Shown here: piece after piece, positions 19,074-30,800 of the stretch
Layout of the letters: each line of letters starts with the position of its first letter
Position numbering within the stretch: position 1 is the first letter of the stretch
Source: Tribonema minus
Taxonomy: Eukaryota > Sar > Xanthophyceae > Tribonematales > Tribonemataceae
DNA length: 64,000 nt
NCBI GenBank assembly: GCA_017506865.1
Contig: JAFCMP010000075.1
Location: forward strand, 1-64,000
Direction of reading: 5' to 3'
Program-made: the position numbers and the translations under genes
Notes under the pieces: model-generated
The model's database searches: none
Seen by the model: the letters and a program-made list of their open reading frames with translations, nothing else
What the model was told of the DNA's origin: nothing

Positions 19074-19414
19074 CTATGCTCGAGCAGGCAGCTCCATGCC
19101 CAGATCTCGAAGGTGTGGCGCGATGCGTTTTTCAATGGCGGCGCGCAACTCCTCATTTGTGGTGACTCCCCAAGCAACCTCTGTCTGCGACTCCTTTGTG
19201 CCTGATTGAACAGCTCAAAGCTGCCGTGGTACAGATTGGCGGGGGGCGTCATCTTGAAGTTGCAGTTGCTGACATGGTCGTGCGCATCCTGGCCGCATGG
19301 CTGCATGCACCAGCCACAGAAACTGTTTTCGCAGCCAACTTTCCCTCCCACGTGTCCAGGCAAGTCCACGGGTGTGCACTTGATGGCAAAGCAGCCTTCA
19401 AAGTCCAGGAATGC
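19074..19414 (-). pseudogene. C-terminal fragment of an RBR/IBR-like zinc-binding protein, frameshifted
   Basis: An acceptor-like TGTCAG precedes 19414 on the minus strand. The first frame reads AFLDFEGCFAIKC, then VGCENSFCGWCMQPCGQDAH and DHVSNC, with the Cys/His spacing of IBR-type zinc sites, and ends in FELFNQAQRSRRQR, a helix that commonly follows this zinc module in protist proteins. Near 19180-19190 the sense moves to another frame, which reads TNEELRAAIEKRIAPHLRDL and ends GMELPARA before a stop at 19074-19076. The gap is too small for an intron, so this is a frameshift or a base-calling error. No upstream exon was recognised. RBR proteins are E3 ubiquitin ligases; the family call rests on the Cys/His pattern only. 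Confidence 0.5.
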
Positions 19415-19673
19415 CTGACACCAAGTATAACATGGACAAAGGAACAGAACAAGCCGGGCGGGTGAATGAAATAAGATTTGACACTCATTAGGTGATGTGG
19501 AAGAAGTTACTGTAGAGAAGGGGGTACAAGAGACGTGTGCTGGTAAACTGTGCTCCTCGACGCAAACTACTACTACTGTGCTTCAGGGCCCACCAAACGG
19601 CAATGGCAATAGCAGCGCAGAACCAGCGCAATGATGCCCCATTCTCAAGACACACCCACGACCAGTGCTGCAG

Positions 19674-19771
19674 CTAGAGGGCCTGGATGAGCTGAGCTGG
19701 GGGTGGATGGAGGGTGAGCCTAAGGACCTTGAACCTGTCAAGACACCACTCAACCAGCTGCTTGAAGCCTG
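19674..19771 (+). CDS. Probable internal exon of an unidentified plus-strand gene
   Basis: Flanked by CAG and a consensus donor (CCTG followed by GTAAGT). It reads LEGLDELSWGWMEGEPKDLE and ends PVKTPLNQLLEA, with a split codon at the donor (two bases left over). The composition looks coding, unlike its surroundings. The frame can be extended upstream to about 19588, but an in-frame TGA at 19630-19632 then intervenes. Function unknown. Confidence 0.35.
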
Positions 19772-20490
19772 GTAAGTACATGAATACACTTCAATTTCAA
19801 TGTACAGCGACCTACGTGTAGGTAGGTAGGTAGGTCTGCTCCAGCTGGGCAATAGCGGCAGGATGAGGGGGGGCGCTCAAATACAAAGTTCAACATGTAC
19901 TTGAAGTATGCATGTAGAGGGAAGTAATACTGGCTTTTTCATTAACACACGCGAGTGCCTTATGTCCTTCAATCATCTTCAGTTGCCCACATTTCGGGCG
20001 CAAGCACGGTGACGTGCAACTGTAACCCTTGAAGTTACTGACCAGGTACTGGTGCTCCACACAGAATCGAAATCCCCGTTTAGGATGTGCAACGCTATCT
20101 ACATGTCCGATGATGCAAACAACATTGGAGGCACAACATTGGGGGCCAGGTGCAGCATTTGTGGAGCAGCAGTCAATGCTGACTTAGGGTCACATGCGGC
20201 CACCGCAAGTGGCCAAAGCATCAAGAGCCTTTCAGCCCATACTCAATGGATGCCTAATCACACACAGTATTGTGTTTGGGGAGTAAACACAGGTTTATTA
20301 CAGCAGTCCTGACCTTCTCACACCAATGTGTATGTTTGCAGCAGTAGCAACCACATATACTATCGTCCATTCCCCAAGGCTTGTGGTCTATCGCCTGTCT
20401 CTGCTCAACCTGATATTGCGGTTTGCATAGCGCTTCAGTCACGAGTTAGCTATGCTGGTATGGTGACATTTATGCAATTTCTTTGCATAG

Positions 20491-20627
20491 CAGCTCTCAC
20501 AGATCTTCTCAAGAGGCGGAGAGACATGCATGTAGAGGAGGAGTTGAAAGAGTACATTTGTGCAAAATGGCAAAACATATCGCATGAGGCATTCAGGGAC
20601 ATGATGGCCAGGTTTTTGATACATTAA
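20491..20627 (+). CDS. Probable last exon of the same unidentified plus-strand gene
   Basis: Possible acceptors end at 20490, 20493 or 20502. It reads LTDLLKRRRDMHVEEELKEY, then ICAKWQNISHEAFRDMMARF, then LIH and a TAA at 20625-20627. A charged, amphipathic helical C-terminus of credible coding character. All the acceptors leave two bases to complete a codon, which does not fit the phase of the 19674-19771 exon, so at least one exon in between is missing from this model. The stop lies only 10 bp from the convergent stop of the PrmA-like gene. Confidence 0.35.
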
Positions 20628-20637
20628 AATCAATAGG

Positions 20638-23600
20638 CTATTTTTTTGTTGCTGTGATGAGCACCCACTCGCCATCCTGTTCAGCAATCATAATGTCGTA
20701 GAAGTGCTTGCTGTATGCCTTCATGACCTCATCAGCTTGGTAGTGCAATACGCCACTCATGGCAAGGAGGCCACCTGAACGTGTCATGGCAGAAATTGCA
20801 GGCTCCGTGCGAATGAGACACCCAGCAAGGATGTTTGCAACTGTCAAATCGAATGGGTGTTCCAGTTGTTGCACGACTGGCCCCGCAGCAAACCCGGCCG
20901 GTGCTGCAGCTGCCTGGATTTGTCGAAACTCCACACGCTCCACCTGCCCCTCATCATTGAGCACCTCTCTTGGGTGGTAGAATTTGATGTCCAGATCGTT
21001 CATCTGCGCGTTGTACAAACTGCTTAAGATGGCATCCACGTCTACCTCAATGCCTATGGCCTCTGATGCGCCATACTTCAAGGCTGCGAGACCAAGCAAG
21101 CCGCTGCCGCTACCGTAGTCCAGGACGCGCGCACCCGGGGACACTTGCAGGCACCGCTCCAGCCATGTGCAGCACATCCTGCATTCAACAGCGAATCAAA
21201 GTGAGTGCATTGTCCGCCGTGACAAGATGAAACAGATTGCATGGGAGGTTCGCTGTCAGCGCAGCAGCATGAACGCTGATATGCCATTGTACTAGCAGTA
21301 CCTAAGACAAAGGACCTGGGACAGGTGATGTACACAGTGCTGAAGACCAAGGCAGAGGAGGAAAGTGGGCCGTGTCCGACGGTGATGATGTCCATACACG
21401 AAGGCTTGAAATGATGCATGCGAGTGCTGCATTTTTTACTGTGCATGATACATGGCTTGTGGCAATGAACAAATCTCAGCTGCACCTGTCTCAGCTACAG
21501 CATAGTCCACAAATCACATACTTCGAAGTAGCAAAGTGGTGAGGCACATGAAGGCCCCCGTGATTTGACAAAAAACATCATCACGGACACGATAGCCTCA
21601 CCGTCACCATTTAAAGCATGGAGCAGGCTGCCCTTAGACTAGGCCATGACACACGGTTGAAGTGCATGATACCAGCATACACATGACAGCATGCCTGCTT
21701 CATCTAGTAAATGCCAGAAGCGTGAATAAATGACAATGTCACAATTACAGTGCGCGCTCACCGTGTTGTTGGGTGCTCGCCGGTACCGAATGCCCTTCCT
21801 CCCTCCAGGCACAACTCGACCTGCACAGACCGCAGGCCAGCGTAGATGAGCTATCAAGTGTCTGCAGATCACGGTGGTGTTGCACCCACGTACTGAGATC
21901 ACTGCAGGCAGTCGCAGCTGCACCGGACTGAGTGTCATCCAAATCAATGGCACGCATGTTGACAACGCCTGAGCACACAGAACTGGGACGCGTTGTGCTT
22001 TCACACAGCTCACCACAAACCACTCTCAGCTACTTGGGGGAGGAACCAGCAGCTTTACTCTTGAGTGAGACAACTGCATACCTACATACCTGGCCAGTCC
22101 CAGCAGAGTCTTCATTTAGCGCGTCATGCCAAGGAAATCGGATGCGCAGGTTGCCCAGGGTGATGGGATGCCACGTCTGCTGCACGCTCTTGACCCAGTC
22201 CTTGTCTTGAATGTCATCCACGCTGAATGAGAGTGCACATGGTAAGTTGAACACCTGTGCAACAAGCAATGAGCAACGTGGATTATGAATTGTTTCAGAC
22301 GCAAGCGAAACTGTGGTTAGGGTCACAATCTTGAGAACCGCTGTCGCTCTCTGCATTTTTGACAGCTGCGTTGGAGGTGCTCTTGCCGCGGCATTGACTG
22401 GAGTGAACTCCTGGTACACATACCCCAAGTAGTGTCTCCACCACATGAGCGATATGTTGCCGTTTGCATTGCCATGGTAGACAATCAAAGTACGTTTAAC
22501 TACATGTCTGTTTGTGCTGCCACCCCATTGTCAATGCTGCTGCCATGAGAGCCCCCTTGCAACACAGCAGTCATGAGCAGTATGGGCTGAGCACGTATTC
22601 AATGTACAGCTGCAGACGGTACCCTGCAAAGTGCAAATTGTCAGTGGATGCCAGTGTTTTAATACTTCTATGTGTTGTAGCGTGTTGGGATTCGCAAGCA
22701 TACATGGCTCTGAAACCAAAGTATAGTGTCAGCACGGATCTTTAAGTCGTCCAGCAGCAGGTGCCTGCCATATCACAAACAGTGATCAGTCCGTGACTTG
22801 TTCGGTACTTCCATCCAAGCAATGGGTCGTTTCAGACCTTGTGTAGTCCGCAAACACCATGCGCGCAACTGCAGTTGCTTGAGGAAGCTGGAGCAGTCTA
22901 CTTGAAGTTTGCGCACCTGTTCGATCATGTCGATGGTCCCCTGCAGCTCCCAGTCGCGCGGAAAGTGCGCCGTGACAGTTGTGTTTGCCCAGTACTCACT
23001 TCCGCTGGCAATGTTTGTCCAGGTAGTCTCCAGGCCCAGCGAAGCATCGTGCTCGTGTAGCAGCGGTATTTCTTGGTCTGTGCCTCGGGCCGCATCTTCT
23101 GCAGTGACGCTCAGCGCACCTACCTCGCTGAGAAAACCCATGAGGGTACCTGCATCCAAAACATTGCCTTTGCAGTCGCTATGCAAACAGCGATTGCGGT
23201 GCACAAAGGCAAAACAAAGTGAGGCAAGCCAGCACTCAACGCATGTCCGTTGTTGTATTCAGGTCACAACCCACATCATCGAGGACCGGAGTAGCTTAAG
23301 GCACTGTAGCAAACATGCGCAGGCCATTGGTACACGGTGCGTGCAAGTACCTCAGGTCATGCTTAAATAGATGAGACAGCGGCGGTCATTCATGAAGGCA
23401 CTGAGTCTAAGTTGCGACAAACACAAGGAGCAGCAGACGTGTGCACAACACACACACTAGCGGCTTCACTGATTAATGTCCGCTATCATTGACAGTTGCT
23501 GTGCTGTCATCTTGAGAGTGGACAAATACGTACATTCCCTGAGGCGAGCATCACATAATTTCTGGTGGGTATTGTTTCAGCTGCCAAATGATAACAGACA

Positions 23601-24161
23601 AGCTCACGCACCAGGGAGCAGTGGAAGGACGGGCCGCAAAGTAAAACATGACCACCCAATCATCAGTGAAGCATCGCGTGTAACGCTTACATTCTCACCC
23701 TCGTGGCTTTCGAAAAGGATATAGGTGCATTTCCATCACTGACCACATACGGCTAATGACAATCATTAGCTGAATGCAGCACTCGGTGTGTTTGAGCAAA
23801 AGAAGGTATACATGCCAATACACATCAGCCCTTGGCACAGCAGGCGAATCAAAAACGAGGTGGTCGGCAGCACCTGATCTGGCTCTGCGCAAGGTACTTA
23901 AGAATGACCTGTCAGCAGTGGATCAGCTGCGCAAACTCACCTGCATGGTATTCGCAGCGCTTTCAGCTGCGTGTCCTCACCCCACCACTGATGATAGCCA
24001 TCGTTGTCCTCCTCCACCAGAGTCCCAACCAAGTTCGCGCCATCCCTGTGAGCAGTTCTTGCGCAAGCTGTGGACGCTTGCAAGGCTCCGCGGTTTATTG
24101 CTGCGCTCGCAATGAAGGCATGCACTGCAGCAGGTGCACGTAGTATCAGCAGCGTCCGCAT
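20638..24161 (-). CDS. PrmA-like (ribosomal protein L11-type) lysine methyltransferase, organelle-targeted
   Basis: Exons on the minus strand: 24161-23941, (one small unresolved exon), 23149-22809, 22254-22090, 21820-21762, 21178-20638; about 445 residues. Exon 1 starts MRTLLILRAPAAVHAFIASA, an Arg/Ala/Ser-rich leader typical of mitochondrial or plastid targeting. The N-terminal domain has GTLMGFLSEVGALSVTAEDA, as in bacterial PrmA. The PrmA signature GGRAFGTGEHPTTR spans the 21762/21178 junction, followed by VLDYGSGSGLLGLAALKYGA (AdoMet motif I), EAIGIEVD and a DLTVANILAGCL motif where PrmA has N-I/L-L. PrmA trimethylates ribosomal protein L11. Phases match at every junction except exon 1 to 2, which needs a small exon of 3n+2 bases. 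A plausible TGTAA lies near 20300 on the minus strand. Confidence 0.82.
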
Positions 24162-24848
24162 TGTTTTCACACCAGCTCGCGCGCGTTTGAAGTTGAACCT
24201 GCCCTTGAAGTTGGTTCGAACAGAAGGAGCTTTTGTGCGGGGGCGGTGGACTGGCGAAACCTGCTGTTGGGTGAGTGGTACGTACCTCAAACTACTTCTA
24301 CGCATGCATCGACAACTGGTGTACCATCCACACGCACACACTTTCGTGCTGATCAGAACTTGTGAAGAAATGCACAAGTTCGATGCGCTTTGCCTTACAG
24401 CAAGTCGTCATTACTGCAATTTTCCCCAGCATCGAGCGACAATATTGTCACATATTGCTGAGTTATCTGGCTCAATGGTCTTGAAATGCTTGATGCTCAA
24501 TTTTCAAGCTGGAAGGACATCACTAGCGGTCTAACATCACGATTCCATGCAACGTAGCATGGATGCAAGGCTCTGCCCCTCTCCCGACTTCATCATTACT
24601 CTAGATCCTCCCCAGCATCGAGCGACCATGTTGTCACATGTTGCTAAGCTACCTGGCTCTATTATGCTGGAATGCTTGTTGCTCAATTTTCAAGCTGGGA
24701 GGACATCATTTGCAGTCTAGCACCGCACCATGTGAATGCGTGCAAAATCTAGCAATCATGCAGACCGTCTTTGAACGGTGCTTGCCCAATGAATGTATAC
24801 AAGCATCAGATGTGACACTCCAGTTTGTACATGTGTACGCCGCAGGAC
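24162..24848. other. Divergent promoter region of PrmA-like and DNA ligase genes, with a direct repeat
   Basis: It separates the start of the minus-strand PrmA-like gene from the start of the plus-strand ligase. The main feature is a direct repeat: 24424-24540 and 24610-24728 are alike over about 115 bp, sharing for instance CCCCAGCATCGAGCGAC and GCTCAATTTTCAAGCTGG. No obvious TATA box. Confidence 0.55.
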
Positions 24849-27800
24849 ATGAGCGAAGCAGCCATGGACTCGCCTGCAGCAACCCTTGCAGCCATGCTGG
24901 AGGTGCCAGTGGAGCGCGCGCAGCAGCTATTGGAGGCTGCTACTGGCTCTATGGAGCGCGCGGTGGAGCTTCACTACTCTGCACAATCGGAGGATGTGCC
25001 TTCAAGCGGGCAGAAGCGTCCGGCCGCTGCTGCTGCTGCTGCTGGTGGTGCTGCTGCTGCTGCCGCTAGTGCTGGTGCTGCATCACGCTCGCCGCCAAAG
25101 CCCACAACTGCCATACAGGCTACGGCGCAGGCGCAGCGCAAGATATCCATGTTCTTTGGCAGCACGCCGTCAGCTTCGCCGGACAAAGCTGGCATGAATG
25201 GCACAGGCAGTCCTTTCGGCACGCCAGACAGCAGCAGCAGGCCTTCCCAGCGGCCCCGCACTGATCCGGTGGGCATGGCAGCAACTGCAGTGCGCTTCAA
25301 CGAGGTGCAGAACGCTGCATCAGGCGACCCTCAACCTGCGCCTATCTGCTTAGCGCAACCAACAGCAGCAGAGCACTCATGTGCCGCCCCTGAAACTGGC
25401 CAGGAGCAGTCTCTTACAGCCTCGCCGCCTGCTGCAGCCGCTGCAGCCGTGGCACCTGCCGAACCAGCAGCGGCAAGTGCGGTGGCAGCTCCAGCAGCGG
25501 GCGGCGGTCGTGAGAGCAGGCTTGACGTGCCATGGGCCCAGTACCACCCAGTGAACGACGCATGCTGGACGGCAGGCGAGCCCCCCCCCTTCATGCACCT
25601 CGCAGCTGCCTTTGAGGCCCTGGCCGCGACCACCAAGCGCCTCAAGAAAGCGGACATTCTGGCCAATTGCTTCCGGAGCTTGCTGGCGCTGACCCCAGAG
25701 GACTTGTTGCCTGCAGTGTTTCTAAGCTGCAACAAGGTAGCAGAGAACATGGAAGGGGTGGATATGGGGGTGGGGGGCTCGCAGGTGACGTCAGCCATAC
25801 TACAGGTTAGTGGTTTGCTTTTTCATGCAGGGGGTGGGCTCATTCAATAAACTGCATGTGGGCTCAAAAACCTAACGGCATGGGGGCAAGAACATCAATG
25901 AATACTCACACGGCAATAAGACCGCCACATCACGTAGTAAAGCAGTAGAAGTTGTGGTGATCACTTGCGTTGTGGAGTGGCAGGCACTCAGCACATTCAC
26001 ACGTAGATGTTGCGGAAGTAATGCCGTGTTGCACCTACATGAGGAACATGTCAAAGCCATTGCGCAACAGTTTTGATACCGCAAGTAGTGATGCTGCAAA
26101 TGCCAAGTGACGGATGCAAAGCATTGACAGAACATGAAGTTCAGACCTTTTGCCTGCATCCGTTTCATCATCGCTGCAAATGTGCACTCATTGCCATCAC
26201 AGGATTTAATCACTGCATGCTTGCTGCAGCAACATGCCGGTTCATCTGGCAATGTTACACTTGAACTGCCTTTTCAAAGTTCAAGGTGATTTGTGCTGGG
26301 CATGTATGGGCATGTACTCTTTCTTTGCACCCTCGTTGTGAAATCGCCGTTACCATTCAGTGTGAAGACTTTCACTCGTATATGTGAACGCATACCGACA
26401 TGTCAGAAATAGGATGTGCGCTGGTCTAGCTGCCATACATCTCATGTTAAGTTTCGGCGTGTCCGATGCTTAGGGTTAGGGTTAGCTTAGGGTTACGGTT
26501 AGGGTTAGCAGGGAATTCACTGGCCATGATGCGGCCATCTGCCCAGCACTAATTGTTCGTCTTGCAAATTCTTTGTTGCCATACCACCTCACAGGCAACT
26601 GGCACAAAACCAGAGCAGCTGCGCCGGCTCAACCGCTCCACAGGCGACCTTGGCGACGCAGCTCAGGCATGCAAAGCCAACCAGCGCCTGCTTGCAAGCC
26701 CCAAACCGCTGACCATACGTGGTGTGCATGATGCTCTCCTGGGTCTAGCGCGTGACGGTGGCACCGGCTCTGAAGGCCGAAAGGTACGCTACAGCAGGTA
26801 CAGCTTGGACAAGAAGAAGTGGCACTGAAGGCAACATCATCTTGATTCAGTGAGTGACTCGTGTGTTGAGTCACAGGGCCCGCTTGCCTCAATGCATCCC
26901 AGAACACCGCAATGCCTCCACAGCAGTCATACAATGTGAGGTTTCTCGAGATTGATTGTTGAAGTTGTAGTTGGCTCAACTTGGGCAAGCCTGCTGACCA
27001 TGTTGTTTCTTTGATTGAAAATAGGTCGATGATTTAAGTCCAGTTGAATCAGCTTGACACATTGAAATGTGATAAATCTCTATCAACTTCAACAAGCGAA
27101 TGTCTGCAGAAATTGTCAGCAGTTACCATTTTGAGTAGAGGGGGCTATAATGTGACAACACCCAACTCTGTTGTTGCTCTCGTCCTGATAACCTTGCCGT
27201 GAACAATGGTCTCACTCGCACTTGGGCGCTCCCGGTTGCGTTAAGGCTGAATGGGGCCTTGGCAGTTAGGTGTGGCATTATTACAACGGCAGCCACAACA
27301 GTAGACAGCCACGACAGCCGCGCGTAGGGCGACAATGGAGGCATCACTAGAGCGTATACATTGGAGCAAAGAGCACATGACCACAGAGCATGTAAAATTT
27401 CAGATTGGCCTTAAATCTGTGGCATGCCTAGCTGTGCTGGAGCAGAGCACTGCTTCATGGCCACAATGGAAGCCTTCGAAGTGCGTTGAAGAAGTTCAAG
27501 GTATGGCAGTGTGAATTGTCTTTGGACACAGGCTGCATTGTATTCAGAGGTCACCATGAACAGCTGTCACTCTTCAAGATTGAGTCTGTTCATGTCAATG
27601 GCAGTGATCTTTGGAAGAGGGTTGGCTTATATCAGTGGCACTTGTTGGTGCAAGAAACGCTTATGAACATGGAAGCCTATACAGTCAAATCACAGTTAGA
27701 CTCGTGGTGTCTGATACACCAGCCAGACGTCACTTAATTCCAGCACCCATATCCAATAAACGTCATGACACTTTTGAGTGTCCACCACTGCATCTGGCTT

Positions 27801-30800
27801 TTGTCATAAACGTGTTCGCTCTCCCCCTCACCGCTGCTGCAACTCGTCAACGCGGCAGGTGGCGGCCATGGCAAAGCTGCTCCGCGCGTGCCAGGGGCCA
27901 GAGACGCGCTGGCTGGTGCGCACGCTCATCCGCAACATCCGCACAGGCGCAACGCTGCTCAGCGTGCTGGATGCGCTCGCAGCCGCCGTGGCCATACACA
28001 CGCTCTCCAGCCGCTCACAGGGGCGCGTGCCGGTGGAGCGCATCGCCGCGCCGCGCATTGCGGCTGCGCAGCGCGCCGTGCGCGACTGCTACAACCTCAG
28101 GCCTGACCTGCCGCTGCTGGTGGGTGCCCTGATAGAGGGGGGCGTGGAGGGTGCGGTAGAGACGTGCACCGTGCGTGTGGGCATGCCCGTGAGGCCCATG
28201 CTGGCAAAGCCCAGCACCGGAGTGGAAGATCTGCTGAGCACGCTGGGCGATGGGTCGTTTTTGGTGGAGCGCAAGTACGATGGAATGCGTGCGCAGGTAC
28301 GGTGTTGGCTGTCGCACGTTCACTGCATGCTCAAAAGCAACTTTTCATCAGGCTATACTTCGAAGTAGTATATATGACGTGGGTGTATATGCAGCAAATG
28401 TCAGAAAGTGAGTCTTTTTGAGCTCGAAGGCGCCTTGCACAGGGTGCACAACAGCAGCTGCAGTGAATTCATTTTGGTGGTCTGTTGTAAAACAGAAGCA
28501 TGAGTCGCTGCCCCACAGATACACATCAAACAGTCTGGTGCTGGTATTTTGTAATTTTATGCAAATACCGTACTTTCTACAATGACCAGCCAACAGTCAC
28601 TCATGCTCACAACTCGGTGGTCCAACAGTGCTCATCATGAAGGGGGCATATGCGAGTACTTGCTTCTTCGTTCAGAAGAAGTACCCTTTCCATCTAGTTC
28701 GCAAAGCAGATGGAGATTTGGCTATGCAGTTTTGTCTACAACTATGTGCTTATTTGACATGTGCATGACCCGAGCAGGTCATGGCGAACGCTTCATATTA
28801 TGTCACAACCCAAGGACCCAGCATACACTCCGAGCATACTTGCTGTCAGACGTCATGCAAACAACATTTTCTTGGGGCACACCAAATCTGAACGGTCACT
28901 CATTACTTCACCACCAGCAGAGCACTCTCTTTGGCACTGACGACACTGGTAAAATGTGTGCGGTGCAGTAGACGCTGTTGTTGCGCTTTTGAATTTTTGT
29001 CATGAGTGCCATGCAACAGCTCGCACCTGAAAACCCTCATCTTGTGAACCATCAGCTTGCTCCAAATGTGAAGCATCAGCTTGCTTCAAATGTGGTATCT
29101 TGCTGCGGCAGTTGCTTTGCAGTAATGTGTTGCAGCGTCATGTGACTGTATGCAGTGTGCCGTATATGCCCTGACACTGCTGCTGCCATGTGCTGTTGGT
29201 GATTGATTATAGCCATCACTGTACTCTCCAGTTGCCGGCAAGGGGGTCTGAGAAGTCTTTCCCGCTTTTCTAGACCCCCTTTTCTCAGGTGCGCAACTGC
29301 TTGTGTAGTGACCCTGGCTTTACCACTGATCTGAAAGGCTTGTGCACGCTTGACAAAGCAGCCCCCCCGATGATGGTTTGGCATGGAATCATTCCTCACA
29401 ATGCTGCTCGGCGTACTCGCTGCGCAGGTGCATGTCGCTGCAGACGGGCAAGTCACCATCTACAGCCGCAAGCTGGAGAACACAACAGCGCAGTTCCACG
29501 ACGCAGCAGCCGCGGTTTCCGCTGCGGTGCGCTCGCCAGGCGCGGGGCTCATCATCGACGCCGAAATCACGGCCGTGGACCCCGCGCAGGATTTCAGGCT
29601 GCTGCCCTTCCAGATGCTGTCAACACGGCCCAGGAAGGGGCAGCAGCAGCAGCAGGATGTGAGCGCTGCCTTGGCCTCTTCTTCAGGCACCACTGTGGAG
29701 CCGTCAGGAGCGCCGGGCTCCGTTGCGGTGTGCGTGGTCGCATTTGATCTGTTGGCCTACAATGGCGCGCCCTGCCTGGCGCTGCCGCTGGAGGACAGGA
29801 GGCGCCTGCTCGCTGAGGCAACCGTCGCAGCGGAGGCAGGGCGCTTCATCCTTGCCACAGCTGAGACGTGCCATCTCACTGCAGGCACAGATGCAGATGC
29901 TGGCTCGGCCTCACAGCTGGAGCAAGAGGGGAAAGATGGCATACGCCCTGTGCCAGTCGCAGCCTTGCAGGAGCATGTGAGCAGTGAGCAGGGCGATGCA
30001 GTAGTGCAAGTAGAGCAAGCCTCAGTGCACCAGCACTTGGAGGCAGGCAGTGCAGCCACATCAGCACCGTGCGCTGCTCCAGCTGAAGAGAATGAAGATG
30101 TCAGGGGTGAACAGATCCTTCGTTTCCTGCACGAGAGCATTGCCGCCAGCTGCGAGGGCGTGATTGCAAAACGGCTGGGCAGGGGCAGCGAGTATGTGCC
30201 AGGTGACAGGGGGTCTGCGTGGGTGAAGCTCAAGCGTGATTACATACCAGGTAACCTCTACTTTTCTAAATAATGTAATGTGGAAGTCTGTCTGACTGTA
30301 TGAACCTTGAACAAACGGATTTGGAAGTGACTGTACCTCTTGAAACATGAGGTATATTTCACAACTCCATCAACGTGAAGTATGGTATACTAGTGCAAAC
30401 CAAGACTAGATGAATTTGGGTGCATCAAGTCAATATATAGGGTTAGGGTTAGGGTTAGGGTTAGGGTTAGGGTTAGGGTTAGGGTTAGGGTTAGGGTTAT
30501 TTGATTTCTCATGCACAGAATTGTTTGCAGCACATTTTTCAGACTTTTCAAACATGACAAGTGATGATACAGGTTTTGGCCTGCGTTCACGAAGCTGTGC
30601 TTGATTGCAGGTTTAAGAGTACCGCTGTGTGTATGGGAGCATGTATTGTGTACGCACACAACTTTGTTGAGCATCATCTGCATCAGCCTGCTTCATGAAG
30701 TGGCGCACTGCGCAGGCGCCGGCGTAAGGCCCAATCAGCGATGCCAACTGTTATGCTCTGATTGCGTTATGATTAAATCTTGCATTGCACAAGTTGCCAA

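Noticed and set aside
19630..19632. Selenocysteine codon in the unidentified plus-strand gene
   Set aside because: No redox context such as a CxxU thioredoxin-like motif and no SECIS seen; a later exon start explains the TGA.
28582..28971. 130-codon open frame in ligase intron 3
   Set aside because: It lies between exons whose phases join perfectly, and its composition is not protein-like.
30438..30499. Chromosome fusion point marked by internal telomere repeat
   Set aside because: The array is only about 62 bp, not head-to-head, and lies inside an intact ligase intron.
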